A stretch of DNA of 64,000 bases from Butyrivibrio fibrisolvens (GTDB taxonomy: Bacteria; Bacillota; Clostridia; Lachnospirales; Lachnospiraceae): positions 2,108,001 through 2,172,000 of the forward strand of contig NZ_CP065800.1 in assembly GCF_023206215.1 (NCBI RefSeq), written 5' to 3'. The translations under genes were made by a program, and so were the position numbers. The notes under the pieces were generated by a model that saw only the letters and a list, made by a program, of their open reading frames with translations, was not told the DNA's origin and ran no database searches. Below are positions 8,371 to 16,406 of this stretch, piece by piece (the stretch's first letter is position 1; every line of letters begins with the position of its first letter).

Positions 8371-9162
8371 ATGAAAGCTGTTTTGAAAAGGGAATTACTA
8401 TTGAATATAAAGAGTATGCTGATATGGAGTCTGTCTGTTGGAATTTTGGGACTTACCTGTATACTTTTGTACAGCTCCATGGAAGGCGAGATGAAGGATA
8501 TGGCAGATGCTTTCTCCAATATGGGAGCCTTCTCGGATGCCTTTGGCATGAGCACACTTAGTATCGCATCGCTAAAAGGCTATTTTGCCACAGAGATAGG
8601 AGCAGTTCATGGCCTTGGAAGTGGCATGTTCGCTGCGATCATCGCTATCAATATCATATCCAGGGAAGAGGATGGACATACAGGAGAGTTCATCTTCTCA
8701 ATGCCCCTGTCAAGAACCAAAGTCCTTACAGCCAAGGCTATATGCGTGTTTATAATGCTTATAGTATTCACTATAGTATGTACAGTCTGCTATGTTGTAG
8801 GATTTAACATACTTGGCGAAGAGATGCCCATGGATCAGTTCATGACTTTTATGTGCAGGCAGTTTGTTATGAATCTGGAAGTTGCCGGTATATGTTTTGG
8901 ATTGTCATCTCTTGCAGGTAAGAACAGGATGGGACTTGGCCTTGGACTTGCACTTTTGTTCTACGCATATGACGTAATGGGAAGAGTAATTCCTGATCTT
9001 AAGGATTATCTCTTCGTAGGACCATATTCTTATGCCAATGCAGCAGAGATCTTTACAGGAGAGGATACTCCTGTAAAGGCGCTGATACTGGCAGTTTTGA
9101 TTCTTGTGATCGGTGTAGCTTTTGGCTTTTATAATTTCAATAGAAGGGATCTTGCGAGCTGA
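8371..9162 (+). CDS. ABC-2 type permease subunit
   Basis: 263 residues with six predicted membrane segments. It begins MKAVLKRELLLNIKSMLIW and contains the ABC-2 permease feature SREEDGHTGEFIFSMPLSRTKVLTAKA in the first large loop. Start ATG 8371 follows TGAGGT. It partners the ATPase at 7467. Confidence 0.83.
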   Translation: MKAVLKRELLLNIKSMLIWSLSVGILGLTCILLYSSMEGEMKDMADAFSNMGAFSDAFGMSTLSIASLKGYFATEIGAVHGLGSGMFAAIIAINIISREEDGHTGEFIFSMPLSRTKVLTAKAICVFIMLIVFTIVCTVCYVVGFNILGEEMPMDQFMTFMCRQFVMNLEVAGICFGLSSLAGKNRMGLGLGLALLFYAYDVMGRVIPDLKDYLFVGPYSYANAAEIFTGEDTPVKALILAVLILVIGVAFGFYNFNRRDLAS

Positions 9163-9213
9163 CGGATATTTTTATATATTTAACTCAGACTTCCCACTTG
9201 GAAGGTGTAGTAT

Positions 9214-9795
9214 TTAATTCTTACCTTTAAGTTTGCAGATCCCCTGAGTCATGGTTCCCATAGGGCAGAAGGTGCACCAGGTCCTTGGTCTGTAGAGTAT
9301 CATGACGATAAGACCTATCAGAGTCGAAGTCAGCATGAGACTGTAGAACCCATACGAGAACTGAGTGATCCACGCAGGGACACCGGTAACAGTATAAGCC
9401 CAGTTCCAAGGAAGCTTGAAAGTCCAGAACAGTTTAACAACTGTGCGCAGCGAAGCACTTCCTGCAAACACAAGATAGGTCTGATATACCATATTTCCAA
9501 ACATTGTCAGGAAAAAGATAAGAAAGCCATATCTGAATACTTTGCCATACATCCAGGAGGGTGCGACCTTCCTGGATTTTATTTTTAGAAGTTTTGGGAG
9601 TGTTGCAAAGAGCCTGCCTCGTCCGCAGTATCTGTTACAAAAAGCTTTGCCGCCTCCCAAAGATGCAATGAAGATAGGAACTACAAAATCTATCATGCCT
9701 AGCCACGCGAACAAAATGTTAAAAAAGCCAAGTGAAAAATATATGATTGGCCATATCCAAAGGTAATCGTACCATTTCTTTTTCTTTTGCTTCAT
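9214..9795 (-). CDS. Membrane 4Fe-4S-binding protein (NapH/YccM-like, short form)
   Basis: 193 residues with about four membrane segments and two cysteine groups on the cytoplasmic side: CNRYCGRGR early and WCTFCPMGTMTQGIC near the C terminus. This is the NapH-type membrane ferredoxin-like pattern without the usual two-cluster ferredoxin tail; that ferredoxin is instead encoded by the gene just upstream (10062-9859). ATG 9795 has GAGG at the right distance; longer starts (9831, 9807) lack one. It likely moves electrons between membrane and cytoplasm; acceptor unknown. Confidence 0.75.
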   Translation of the reverse strand: MKQKKKKWYDYLWIWPIIYFSLGFFNILFAWLGMIDFVVPIFIASLGGGKAFCNRYCGRGRLFATLPKLLKIKSRKVAPSWMYGKVFRYGFLIFFLTMFGNMVYQTYLVFAGSASLRTVVKLFWTFKLPWNWAYTVTGVPAWITQFSYGFYSLMLTSTLIGLIVMILYRPRTWCTFCPMGTMTQGICKLKGKN

Positions 9796-9858
9796 AAAAA
9801 ACCTCATTTCTATAATTCGTAATAATTCCAAACAGGTATCTTTGAGTCTAACCTTGTG

Positions 9859-10062
9859 TCAGGCCGGCTTCCTGTCACTGACTGTGATGCATCCGGCAGG
9901 GCATATTCCGGCGCATCTGCCGCAGCCGACGCATATGGAAGGGTCAACTTTCATGAAGCGGCCACCTTCGGAACTAATGGCTGACATGGGGCACTCCTGG
10001 AAGCATGCCCCGCAGCAGACACATATGTCTTTGTTAATACTTGCAACTTTCTTTGAATTCAT
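9859..10062 (-). CDS. Two-cluster 4Fe-4S ferredoxin
   Basis: 67 residues with two CxxCxxCxxxCP motifs, CVCCGACFQECP and CVGCGRCAGICP, the full ligand set for two [4Fe-4S] clusters. It lies 63 bases upstream of the membrane Fe-S gene on the same strand, probably one transcript, and is transcribed away from the HxlR regulator gene, which may control it. Confidence 0.9.
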   Translation of the reverse strand: MNSKKVASINKDICVCCGACFQECPMSAISSEGGRFMKVDPSICVGCGRCAGICPAGCITVSDRKPA

Positions 10063-10118
10063 AGTCTCTTTTCCTTTGTAAAAAAATATGCTTGCTTATC
10101 GATAGTGATAATGTTAGT

Positions 10119-10170
10119 ATATGTGGTATAAAAATATATCAAGTACGCAGAATATACATACGTGGTATTA
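10119..10170. promoter_or_regulatory. Direct repeat pair between the ferredoxin and HxlR genes
   Basis: Near-identical 12-base words (TAYGTGGTATWA style) start at 10119 and 10159, 40 bases apart, in the divergent promoter region. HxlR regulators commonly bind such intergenic repeats, so these may be operators; inferred only. Confidence 0.4.
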
Positions 10171-10234
10171 AAAAACTGAGTGACGTGTGTTCCGCCAAGT
10201 TGAACCATTAGTCACTCGTGACATGAGGTTATTT

Positions 10235-10759
10235 ATGAAAGGAAAAAACAAAGAAGAATCAATAGTTAAAGAAAAAAAGATTATTACAAAAGAGATTACA
10301 AAGTCGAAAAAATCGGCGGCAAAAAAGCAGGTAAATTCGAAAGCTGCAATTGAAAACGAATCATCTAAATCAAAAAAGGCAGCAGCAAAAGCTGATTCAG
10401 CCAAAGACCGTGAACCACTCTGCGAAGATCTGGCGGGTAAGAATTGCGGCCTAAAGAAAGTGCTGGACATCATAGGTGGCAAGTGGAAGATAATGATCCT
10501 CTGCGTTATAGACAAGGAAGGCACCGTTAGATATGGAGATCTTAGCAGGAGAGTGTTCGGCATCACTAATACCATGCTGGCCAATTCACTTAAAGAGATG
10601 GAAGCAGATGGGCTTGTTGAGAGGAAGCAGTACATGGAGATGCCTGTCCGGGTAGAATATTCACTTACTCAGAAAGCTGAGAGCATCATCCCGATCCTAC
10701 TTCAGCTCAAAAGATGGGGTGAAGAGAATCTTCCCGATGACCAGGAAGAAAGTAAGTAG
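10235..10759 (+). CDS. HxlR-family transcriptional regulator with a Lys/Ala-rich N-terminal extension
   Basis: 174 residues. The first ~70 are a low-complexity Lys/Ser/Ala stretch, then an HxlR winged-helix domain from CGLKKVLDIIGGKWKIMIL through RYGDLSRRVFGITNTMLANS and LVERKQYMEMPVRVEYSLT. An upstream ATG at 10187 is in frame, but ATGAGG before 10235 gives the better start. The basic tail, reminiscent of non-specific DNA-binding tails, is unusual for this family. HxlR proteins often respond to redox or electrophile stress, which fits the divergent Fe-S genes. Confidence 0.82.
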   Translation: MKGKNKEESIVKEKKIITKEITKSKKSAAKKQVNSKAAIENESSKSKKAAAKADSAKDREPLCEDLAGKNCGLKKVLDIIGGKWKIMILCVIDKEGTVRYGDLSRRVFGITNTMLANSLKEMEADGLVERKQYMEMPVRVEYSLTQKAESIIPILLQLKRWGEENLPDDQEESK

Positions 10760-10937
10760 ACATATATAACAGAAAAGTAATAAGAATCATAAGACTGGGA
10801 AAATAAGTATGTAGATAAGACTGACGAAAAAGTGATTCTATAAAACCGAATTCATCGAAGGCATACTAAAAAAAAAAAATGAAGAAATACAAAAAATATC
10901 TTATTGATATATTTGGTAATAAAGGAGAAAGCAAACT

Positions 10938-11312
10938 ATGGAAAGAAAAGAACTTGCAGTAGAACTTAAACACAATGGACACAATTGTGCCCAGGCAGTA
11001 TTGTGCGCATTCGAGGATGAACTTCAGATGTCCAAAGACGACCTTAAGAAGATGGGCGCAGCCTTTGGCGTAGGAATGGGATGTATGGAAGGAACCTGCG
11101 GTGCTCTAATCGCAGCTCAGATGGTCATGGGACTTAAGAAGTATGAAGGCGCACCTGTATTAAGAGATGCAGCCGGAATATTGAAAGAGTTCGAGAATAA
11201 GTGCGGCGCCACCATCTGCAAAGATCTAAAAGGCAGAGACACTGGCGTTGTCATCTGCGAATGTGATGACTGCGTAAGACATGCGGTAGAAGTTGTAGAA
11301 GGTCAGATGTGA
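10938..11312 (+). CDS. C_GCAxxG_C_C family redox-type protein
   Basis: 124 residues. It contains HNCAQAVLCAF, then GVGMGCMEGTCGALIAAQMVMG, and later cysteines in KCGATICKDL and CECDDCVRHAVEVV, matching the C_GCAxxG_C_C family named after this cysteine spacing. These are cytoplasmic proteins thought to hold a metal or redox centre; no enzyme activity is established. Start ATG 10938 follows AAAGGAG. Proximity to the Fe-S genes suggests an electron-transfer setting. Confidence 0.85.
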   Translation: MERKELAVELKHNGHNCAQAVLCAFEDELQMSKDDLKKMGAAFGVGMGCMEGTCGALIAAQMVMGLKKYEGAPVLRDAAGILKEFENKCGATICKDLKGRDTGVVICECDDCVRHAVEVVEGQM

Positions 11313-11440
11313 TGAACTGGAGAAAGAGGATGAGTCTGAAACTGATAAAACTAACAAAGGATTACGAGAAACAGTGCAGAGATACTGGATTTCACTGAGT
11401 TAATTATATAAATTAAGGCAATACTCATATTTTCCTTTGT

Positions 11441-11540
11441 AGTTGAGGAAGGTTGTGGAAAGTTGTGGAAGGAAAATAAAGTTGTGGAAGGTTGTGGAGA
11501 GTTGTGGAAGAAAAATAAAGTTGTGGAGAGTTGTGGAAGA
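11441..11540 (+). repeat. Tandem GTTGTGGARG repeat array upstream of an ATPase gene
   Basis: Ten-base units based on GTTGTGGAAG recur about eight times in groups of two or three, separated by AAATAAA-type spacers. The array ends just upstream of a TATAAT box (about 11546-11551). The strand asymmetry and promoter position suggest a binding array. Confidence 0.8.
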
Positions 11541-11585
11541 ATGAGTTATAATTAGATTAGAACTTGTGATTTAAGGAGTATTTGT

Positions 11586-12677
11586 ATGAAATTTGAAGAA
11601 ATCAAAAATCCATATACACTTCAATTTAGTTATATACCTCCTCAATTTATAGAGAGATCTATCATAACTAATGAAATAATCAACAACTTCATAAGGGAAG
11701 TGCCGACTTTTCGAGGCATGTTCATCACAGGGGTTAGAGGATCCGGCAAAACAGTTCTGATGGGAGATGTGCGCAACAAAATAGGGAAACTGGATGATTG
11801 GATAACTATCGATATCAACCCTGAGAGTAACCTTTTGGATTCTCTTGCAAGGGGCCTGTATATTATTCCTGAAATAAAGGCACTTTTTGTAAAAGCAAAG
11901 CTCGATTTCTCAGTTCTGGGGATAGGAGTACATATTGAGAATGCTGAGCTGGTGGCATCTAATGAAGAGGATGCTCTCAAGATGATGCTTGGAATTCTAA
12001 AGAAGGCTAAAAAGAAAATTCTGGTCACAATAGATGAGATCACATATAGCACTGATGTTGCCCGTTTTTCACATGCTATGTCATCTTATGCAAGTGCTGA
12101 TTATGATATCTATGTCCTTATGACAGGACTGATTGAGAACATCAAGGCTATAAAAAATCAAAAGTCGCTTACTTTTTTGTATAGAGCCAAAGCCAGAGAA
12201 TTAGACAATCTGAATATCACAGCTATCTGTGCTGATTATCAGAAAGTTCTCGCCCTTGATAGAGAGACTGCTGAGGCACTGGCTTTTTGTACCAAGGGAT
12301 ATTCACTGGCATTTCAGGCGCTGGGATATCACTACTGGAACGCCCTTTCAAGATATGGTGCAGGCAAGTTCGATATAGATGATGTATATCGGGAGCTTGA
12401 TATTACGCTTTCTGAACTGTCTTATGAGAAAATATGGGATGAGCTATCTGAAACAGACAGAAAAGTCTTAGCGGCGATAGATACCATCTGTAAAAAGAAT
12501 AATACCGATGCTGCAAAGGTTGAAGATATAAGAAAACATATAGATATGACATCTAATACATTTGCCACCTACCGCACCAGACTTATTGATAGCGGAATAG
12601 TAGATGGGAAAAAATATGGATTTCTTTCTTTAAAACTTCCGCGATTCGGAGAGTTTATCAGGTTTAATACATATTGA
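11586..12677 (+). CDS. Stand-alone AAA/P-loop ATP-binding protein
   Basis: 363 residues. Walker A GVRGSGKT at 49-56 and Walker B KILVTIDEITYS near 150 mark an AAA ATPase of the archaeal ATPase/ORC-like class; the C-terminal 100 residues resemble a winged-helix domain (SELSYEKIWDELSETDRKVLAAI, then SNTFATYRTRLIDSGIVDGKKYGFLSLKLPRFGEFI). Start ATG 11586 has TAAGGAG. Such proteins are abundant in Lachnospiraceae and have no firm function. Its 3' end abuts and slightly overlaps a GH30 gene relic, so the unit probably arrived by insertion. Confidence 0.78.
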   Translation: MKFEEIKNPYTLQFSYIPPQFIERSIITNEIINNFIREVPTFRGMFITGVRGSGKTVLMGDVRNKIGKLDDWITIDINPESNLLDSLARGLYIIPEIKALFVKAKLDFSVLGIGVHIENAELVASNEEDALKMMLGILKKAKKKILVTIDEITYSTDVARFSHAMSSYASADYDIYVLMTGLIENIKAIKNQKSLTFLYRAKARELDNLNITAICADYQKVLALDRETAEALAFCTKGYSLAFQALGYHYWNALSRYGAGKFDIDDVYRELDITLSELSYEKIWDELSETDRKVLAAIDTICKKNNTDAAKVEDIRKHIDMTSNTFATYRTRLIDSGIVDGKKYGFLSLKLPRFGEFIRFNTY

Positions 12678-12678
12678 T

Positions 12679-12936
12679 GAGCAGAAGATCGATGTCAAGC
12701 TCTCATACTACTATATAGGACACTTCTCAAGACATATAAAAGAAGGCGCAAGAAGAGTACTGTCCAGCACTTATGACAACGATATCGAGACAGTAAGCTT
12801 TATAAATCCTGACGAAAGCCTCGTAACTGTTATCTTAAACAGACGAGATGAAGACAAGAAAGCTGTAGTCAGTACAGGAGATGGCTACGTAGAAGTAGAT
12901 ATCCCGGCACATTCTATCCAGACACTGGTAATGTAA
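12679..12936 (+). pseudogene. C-terminal relic of a glycoside hydrolase family 30 enzyme
   Basis: The frame beginning about 12679 reads YYIGHFSRHIKEGARRVLSS, then FINPDESLVTVILNRRDE, and ends in IPAHSIQTLVM before TAA 12934-12936. This is the C-terminal beta-domain of GH30 glucosylceramidase/xylanase-type enzymes. It has no start codon and no catalytic part; the upstream sequence is the AAA ATPase gene. A normal terminator still follows. Confidence 0.75.
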
Positions 12937-12955
12937 ACAATATACACATCACAAA

Positions 12956-12987
12956 GACCCCCAGGCTCTGTCCAAAGGGGGCTTTTT
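12956..12987 (+). terminator. Rho-independent terminator after the GH30 relic
   Basis: C-run 12958-12962 pairs with G-run 12977-12981, followed by five T (12983-12987). Confidence 0.7.
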
Positions 12988-13013
12988 CAATTATCAGGGA
13001 AAAGACTTGTCGC

Positions 13014-13703
13014 TTACAGTGATATCTTATTTACGGTTAATCTATCGTTTGTTTTTGATACTTTTAATATAAACGGGAATTTATTGATATCTACACACAG
13101 AGGATAGTCCTCTTTTGGAAAAACATCCTGCGTATCAGGGTCGAAGAACTTGGATGCGCCGTGATCCTTAAGATGGGCTATCCTTCCTTCTATGTCGAAG
13201 TCTTCACCAAGGATCAAGGCTCTTATATATTCTGCGGCAAGGAGATCTTCTTCGGAGCTAACCTTGCCGGCAAGCCCCATAGGACAGATGGAGACGTCTT
13301 CCGGGTTCCTGGCCTTAATATACTCAGCTACGGCCTTGGCATTAACAAGGGATCCTGTGATGATCTCGGAGGCATTGACTGCATTGACTATGCCCTGTGT
13401 TCCGGCGCTTGTGGTATGGATTATGGTCTTACCTTCAAAGTCGCCTGAAAGGAGCTGGTATGGGGAGTTGCCATAATCGCAGCCTTCCTGCTTCCTGCCT
13501 TCTCGCTCGCCGAAGAGTACATAAGACGGATTCTGCTTCTTTAGCTCTAGGGCCTCTTCAAGACTTCCTATAGGGAAAATTCTGGCAGCGCCCTTATCAA
13601 AAAGGTAGCACTCCACAGTAAATGCTCTAAATACATCTATGATAACTGTAAGCCCCTTGGCTTTTTTTGCTCCTTCTATAAGTTCTAGTATCTCAATATT
13701 CAT
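13014..13703 (-). CDS. 2-phosphosulfolactate phosphatase-like protein (ComB family)
   Basis: 229 residues matching the ComB family: TVIIDVFRAFTVECYLFDKGA at the N terminus, FGEREGRKQEGCDYGNSP, IHTTSAGTQGI and ICPMGLAGKVSSEEDLLAAEYI. In archaea ComB removes phosphate from 2-phosphosulfolactate in coenzyme M synthesis; in clostridia the true substrate is unknown. ATG 13703 has AGAGGAA about eight bases upstream; the longer in-frame start at 13766 has none. It is a single gene, divergent from the oligoxylanase gene. Confidence 0.85.
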   Translation of the reverse strand: MNIEILELIEGAKKAKGLTVIIDVFRAFTVECYLFDKGAARIFPIGSLEEALELKKQNPSYVLFGEREGRKQEGCDYGNSPYQLLSGDFEGKTIIHTTSAGTQGIVNAVNASEIITGSLVNAKAVAEYIKARNPEDVSICPMGLAGKVSSEEDLLAAEYIRALILGEDFDIEGRIAHLKDHGASKFFDPDTQDVFPKEDYPLCVDINKFPFILKVSKTNDRLTVNKISL

Positions 13704-13766
13704 AATCGCATTTCCTCTTTTCTGTAGAGAATGAATACTTCCCACTTGGTTATAAGATTTATTCAC

Positions 13767-14081
13767 ACTAATTTAGTATGTTCGGGACATATTCTAGCAC
13801 TTGGGCTTTTTGAATTCAAATATAAACGAGTCAGCACACTGGCAAGCATTTTTAGCAACAATTAGAAAGAAAAAGACAATATAAAGTAAGACTAATATTT
13901 GTATATATGTAAATATGATAATTACTATCATTCATGCGAATAAAGTAAGAAAAAGTTCGAAAAGCATGAAAAAGCGCAAAGAGAATTGCAAAGAAAGTAC
14001 AAAGATAATCATAAAGAAAAGTACAGAATCACAAAGAAAAGCGCGAAAAATTAAATGAAAAAGATGGAGAGTATATAAATC
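13767..14081. other. Intergenic spacer between divergent genes
   Basis: 315 bases, AT-rich. From about 13935 onward it is almost pure purine on the plus strand, with repeated AAAGAAAAG words. No gene, hairpin terminator or clear promoter box could be supported. Confidence 0.5.
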
Positions 14082-15236
14082 ATGGGATCATTCGATAACA
14101 AAACCTATAGAAATGTATTCAAAGAGATAGGTAAAACGCAAGAAGAGATAGATGCTAAGATCAAAGAAGCTGTCGATATCTTCTTTTATGATGAAAAAGA
14201 AAGAATCTATCATCCTGCAGGCGATGACATGGGATATCTTGTAGACACCGGCAACAACGATGCCAGAACAGAAGGCATGTCCTATGGCATGATGATGTGC
14301 GTACAGCTTGATATGAAGGAAGAGTTTGACAGGATCTGGAAGTGGGCTAAGACCTTCATGTACATGGAAGAGGGTGACAATGAGGGATATTTTGCATGGT
14401 CATGTCAGCTTGATGGTACCAAGAACGCTTACGGACCTGCACCTGACGGGGAAGAGTTTTTTGCCATGGCGCTTCTATTCGCATCACACAGATGGGGAGA
14501 TGGAGAGGGCATCTACAATTATAGTAAACAGGCCAAAGAAATTCTCAGAGCCTGCCTTCATAAGGGTGAAAATGGCAGAGTAGGAGATCCTATGTGGAAC
14601 AGAGACAACGGCCAGATCCTCTTCGTACCGGGAAGCCCATATACAGATCCTTCCTATCATCTGCCACATTTCTATGAGCTGTTTGCTCTCTGGGCATATG
14701 AAGAGGATAGAGAGTTCTTCAAGAAGGCTGCAACAGTTAGTAGGAAATATCTGGTATCTGCCTGTCATCCAGAGACTGGCCTTAATCCTGAATATGGCAA
14801 CTTCGACGGCACACCTATGGATGAGAAGCTCCCGTGGGGACAGTTTGGTGATTTCTTCAGTGATGCCTACAGGACAGCTGCCAATATAGGTCTTGATGCA
14901 GAGTGGTTCGGAGTAGACGAAGGCCAGCTTGGCGTACCTCTTAAGGCTATGAAGTTCTTCGGAACAGACCTTGAAGCAGTAAGATGTGCTTACAAGGTGG
15001 ACGGAACTCCCCTTGAAAGACCGGTACTTCACCCTGTAGGACTTGTTGCTACCATCGCTCAAAGTGCTCTGTCCGTACCTTACAGCGAAGATCCTGATAG
15101 CGACTTTTCTGTAGCAGCCAAGTGGGTCAACTGGTTCTGGAATCAGCCACTTAGAAAAGGAGAGCGCAGATACTATGACAATTGCCTGTATCTGTTCGCA
15201 CTGCTGGCGCTGTCAGGCAATTATAGGATATGGTGA
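14082..15236 (+). CDS. Reducing-end xylose-releasing exo-oligoxylanase (glycoside hydrolase family 8)
   Basis: 384 residues without signal peptide, so cytoplasmic. It matches GH8 Rex enzymes (EC 3.2.1.156), which cut xylose from the reducing end of short xylo-oligosaccharides. The block DARTEGMSYGMMM puts the general acid at Glu64, and FFSDAYRTAANI puts the likely base at Asp261, at the spacing seen in characterised Rex proteins. GPAPDGEEFFAMAL and SYHLPHFYELFA are further family blocks. Length is normal. Start ATG 14082 follows GGAGA. It would finish digestion of imported xylan fragments, fitting a plant-fibre degrader. Confidence 0.92.
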   Translation: MGSFDNKTYRNVFKEIGKTQEEIDAKIKEAVDIFFYDEKERIYHPAGDDMGYLVDTGNNDARTEGMSYGMMMCVQLDMKEEFDRIWKWAKTFMYMEEGDNEGYFAWSCQLDGTKNAYGPAPDGEEFFAMALLFASHRWGDGEGIYNYSKQAKEILRACLHKGENGRVGDPMWNRDNGQILFVPGSPYTDPSYHLPHFYELFALWAYEEDREFFKKAATVSRKYLVSACHPETGLNPEYGNFDGTPMDEKLPWGQFGDFFSDAYRTAANIGLDAEWFGVDEGQLGVPLKAMKFFGTDLEAVRCAYKVDGTPLERPVLHPVGLVATIAQSALSVPYSEDPDSDFSVAAKWVNWFWNQPLRKGERRYYDNCLYLFALLALSGNYRIW

Positions 15237-15295
15237 TGAAGGACTATATTGAAATCTATATTAGTGTTCAAGATTGAGGATTAGTAAATTCAAGT

Positions 15296-15340
15296 GAGGC
15301 TACTGCATGTTTAGTTTAATATGCAGCAGCCTCATTTCTT
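15296..15340 (+). terminator. Terminator after the oligoxylanase gene
   Basis: The segment 15296-15308 pairs with 15321-15333 (one bulge), followed by a T-rich ATTTCTTT. Confidence 0.75.
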
Positions 15341-15459
15341 TACACTTTTTGAAGATCATCCTGAGTTTTTTGCGAAATACCATATCAGTAACGAAAGAAC
15401 TTGAGAGAGCTTCCGGAGCTGAAGGTTGGGTTGATGTGTGTAAAGGATGGGATGAATAA
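15338..15459 (+). pseudogene. Rpn-family gene fragment (copy A)
   Basis: Bases 15338-15396 are nearly identical to part of the Rpn-like gene at about 17521-17580 (copy B). The copy is broken at once by a different tail ending in TGA/TAA codons near 15455. Too short to code for anything; it is a relic of the same mobile family. Confidence 0.7.
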
Positions 15460-16065
15460 TTACCTAAGAATCGACGGCTCCTCTGCATACGGAACCGGAC
15501 CACCCTTTGATTTATCATAAATAGCAATCGCATCAGCGATGTAGTCATACAGGTCGTCGTAAACATAAGCAAAGAGCATAGGATTTACCGTATCATCAGA
15601 AATTTGGCCATGGTTGTAAGAATACGCATATTTACCTCTACGCTTAATGATAGTTAGACAGCCATCAAGCTTTGATCTAACATCGCTTTCGAAGATGCCT
15701 GATTCCAAAAGGGTCTTTCTGATAAAGTCACAGAAGAACTCAAAATCATCATCCCAGTTGATATTTCCATTATCCTGAGCTTCGCCACGTAAAGCCTCTA
15801 ATTGTCTCAGAAGCTCGCCTTGAACGCAGTTTGACTGGCCGCTTTTAGGAACATAGTCATGCCAGATCTTCTTACATGCTTCTAGATGAGTCATTTTATA
15901 ACCACGTATGCCAAGCTTATCAACTCCATCATACATAGTATCAAAATCAATCAGATCTTCTTTCTTTGAATTGTCTTTCTTAGGTTGTGAAAAGTCTTTC
16001 CTAAATCGTGAAAAGCCTTTTGCAAGCCATGAAAAATCTTTTATCAATTGAGAAAAAAATGCCAT
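15460..16065 (-). CDS. Hypothetical protein
   Basis: 201 residues, soluble, with a basic N terminus containing repeated KDFS motifs (IKDFSWL, RKDFSQP) and a mixed helical body including WDDDFEFFCDFIRKTLLESG and a Tyr-rich segment YAYVYDDLYDYIADAIAIYDK as printed near the C terminus. No family was recognised. ATG 16065 has a good GGAGC site, and a short open fragment ends 25 bases upstream on the same strand. Confidence 0.6.
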   Translation of the reverse strand: MAFFSQLIKDFSWLAKGFSRFRKDFSQPKKDNSKKEDLIDFDTMYDGVDKLGIRGYKMTHLEACKKIWHDYVPKSGQSNCVQGELLRQLEALRGEAQDNGNINWDDDFEFFCDFIRKTLLESGIFESDVRSKLDGCLTIIKRRGKYAYSYNHGQISDDTVNPMLFAYVYDDLYDYIADAIAIYDKSKGGPVPYAEEPSILR

Positions 16066-16090
16066 AATATGCTCCGATCCTCAGATCCTT

Positions 16091-16276
16091 TTACTTCTCA
16101 AAAGAAGTATCTCCAATAACAATCTCATCAACATCTACATCTTCAATCACGCTTGTAAAGTATGTGTGGTAGAATTCTGAATTTTCAAAATCGAAGCTAT
16201 AGAAATTGATCCATACTTCGTCACCTTTTTTGAAGCAGTTGTAAGGGACAGTACATTTAAATTTGGGCCTTGAATA
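16091..16276 (-). pseudogene. Startless ORF fragment upstream of the hypothetical gene
   Basis: An open frame on the minus strand encodes about 59 residues ending FFTSVIEDVDVDEI-like acidic sequence (NFYSFDFENSEFYHTYF inside) and stops at 16091-16093. It has no ATG/GTG start and a stop lies just upstream, so it looks like the 3' piece of a lost gene. The remaining bases to 16406 hold a TATAAT-like box (about 16343) and a weak hairpin at 16352-16378. Confidence 0.4.
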
Positions 16277-16406
16277 CTATAGCACATTTGGATCTATTTT
16301 GGAAAAAAGCCGTAATCTGGCACACCACTAAGCAATATACTATAATAACCTCAGAGGGAGCCCACAGCTTCCTCTTTGCTTTTTCAAAGTTTCTTACGAG
16401 GTAAAA

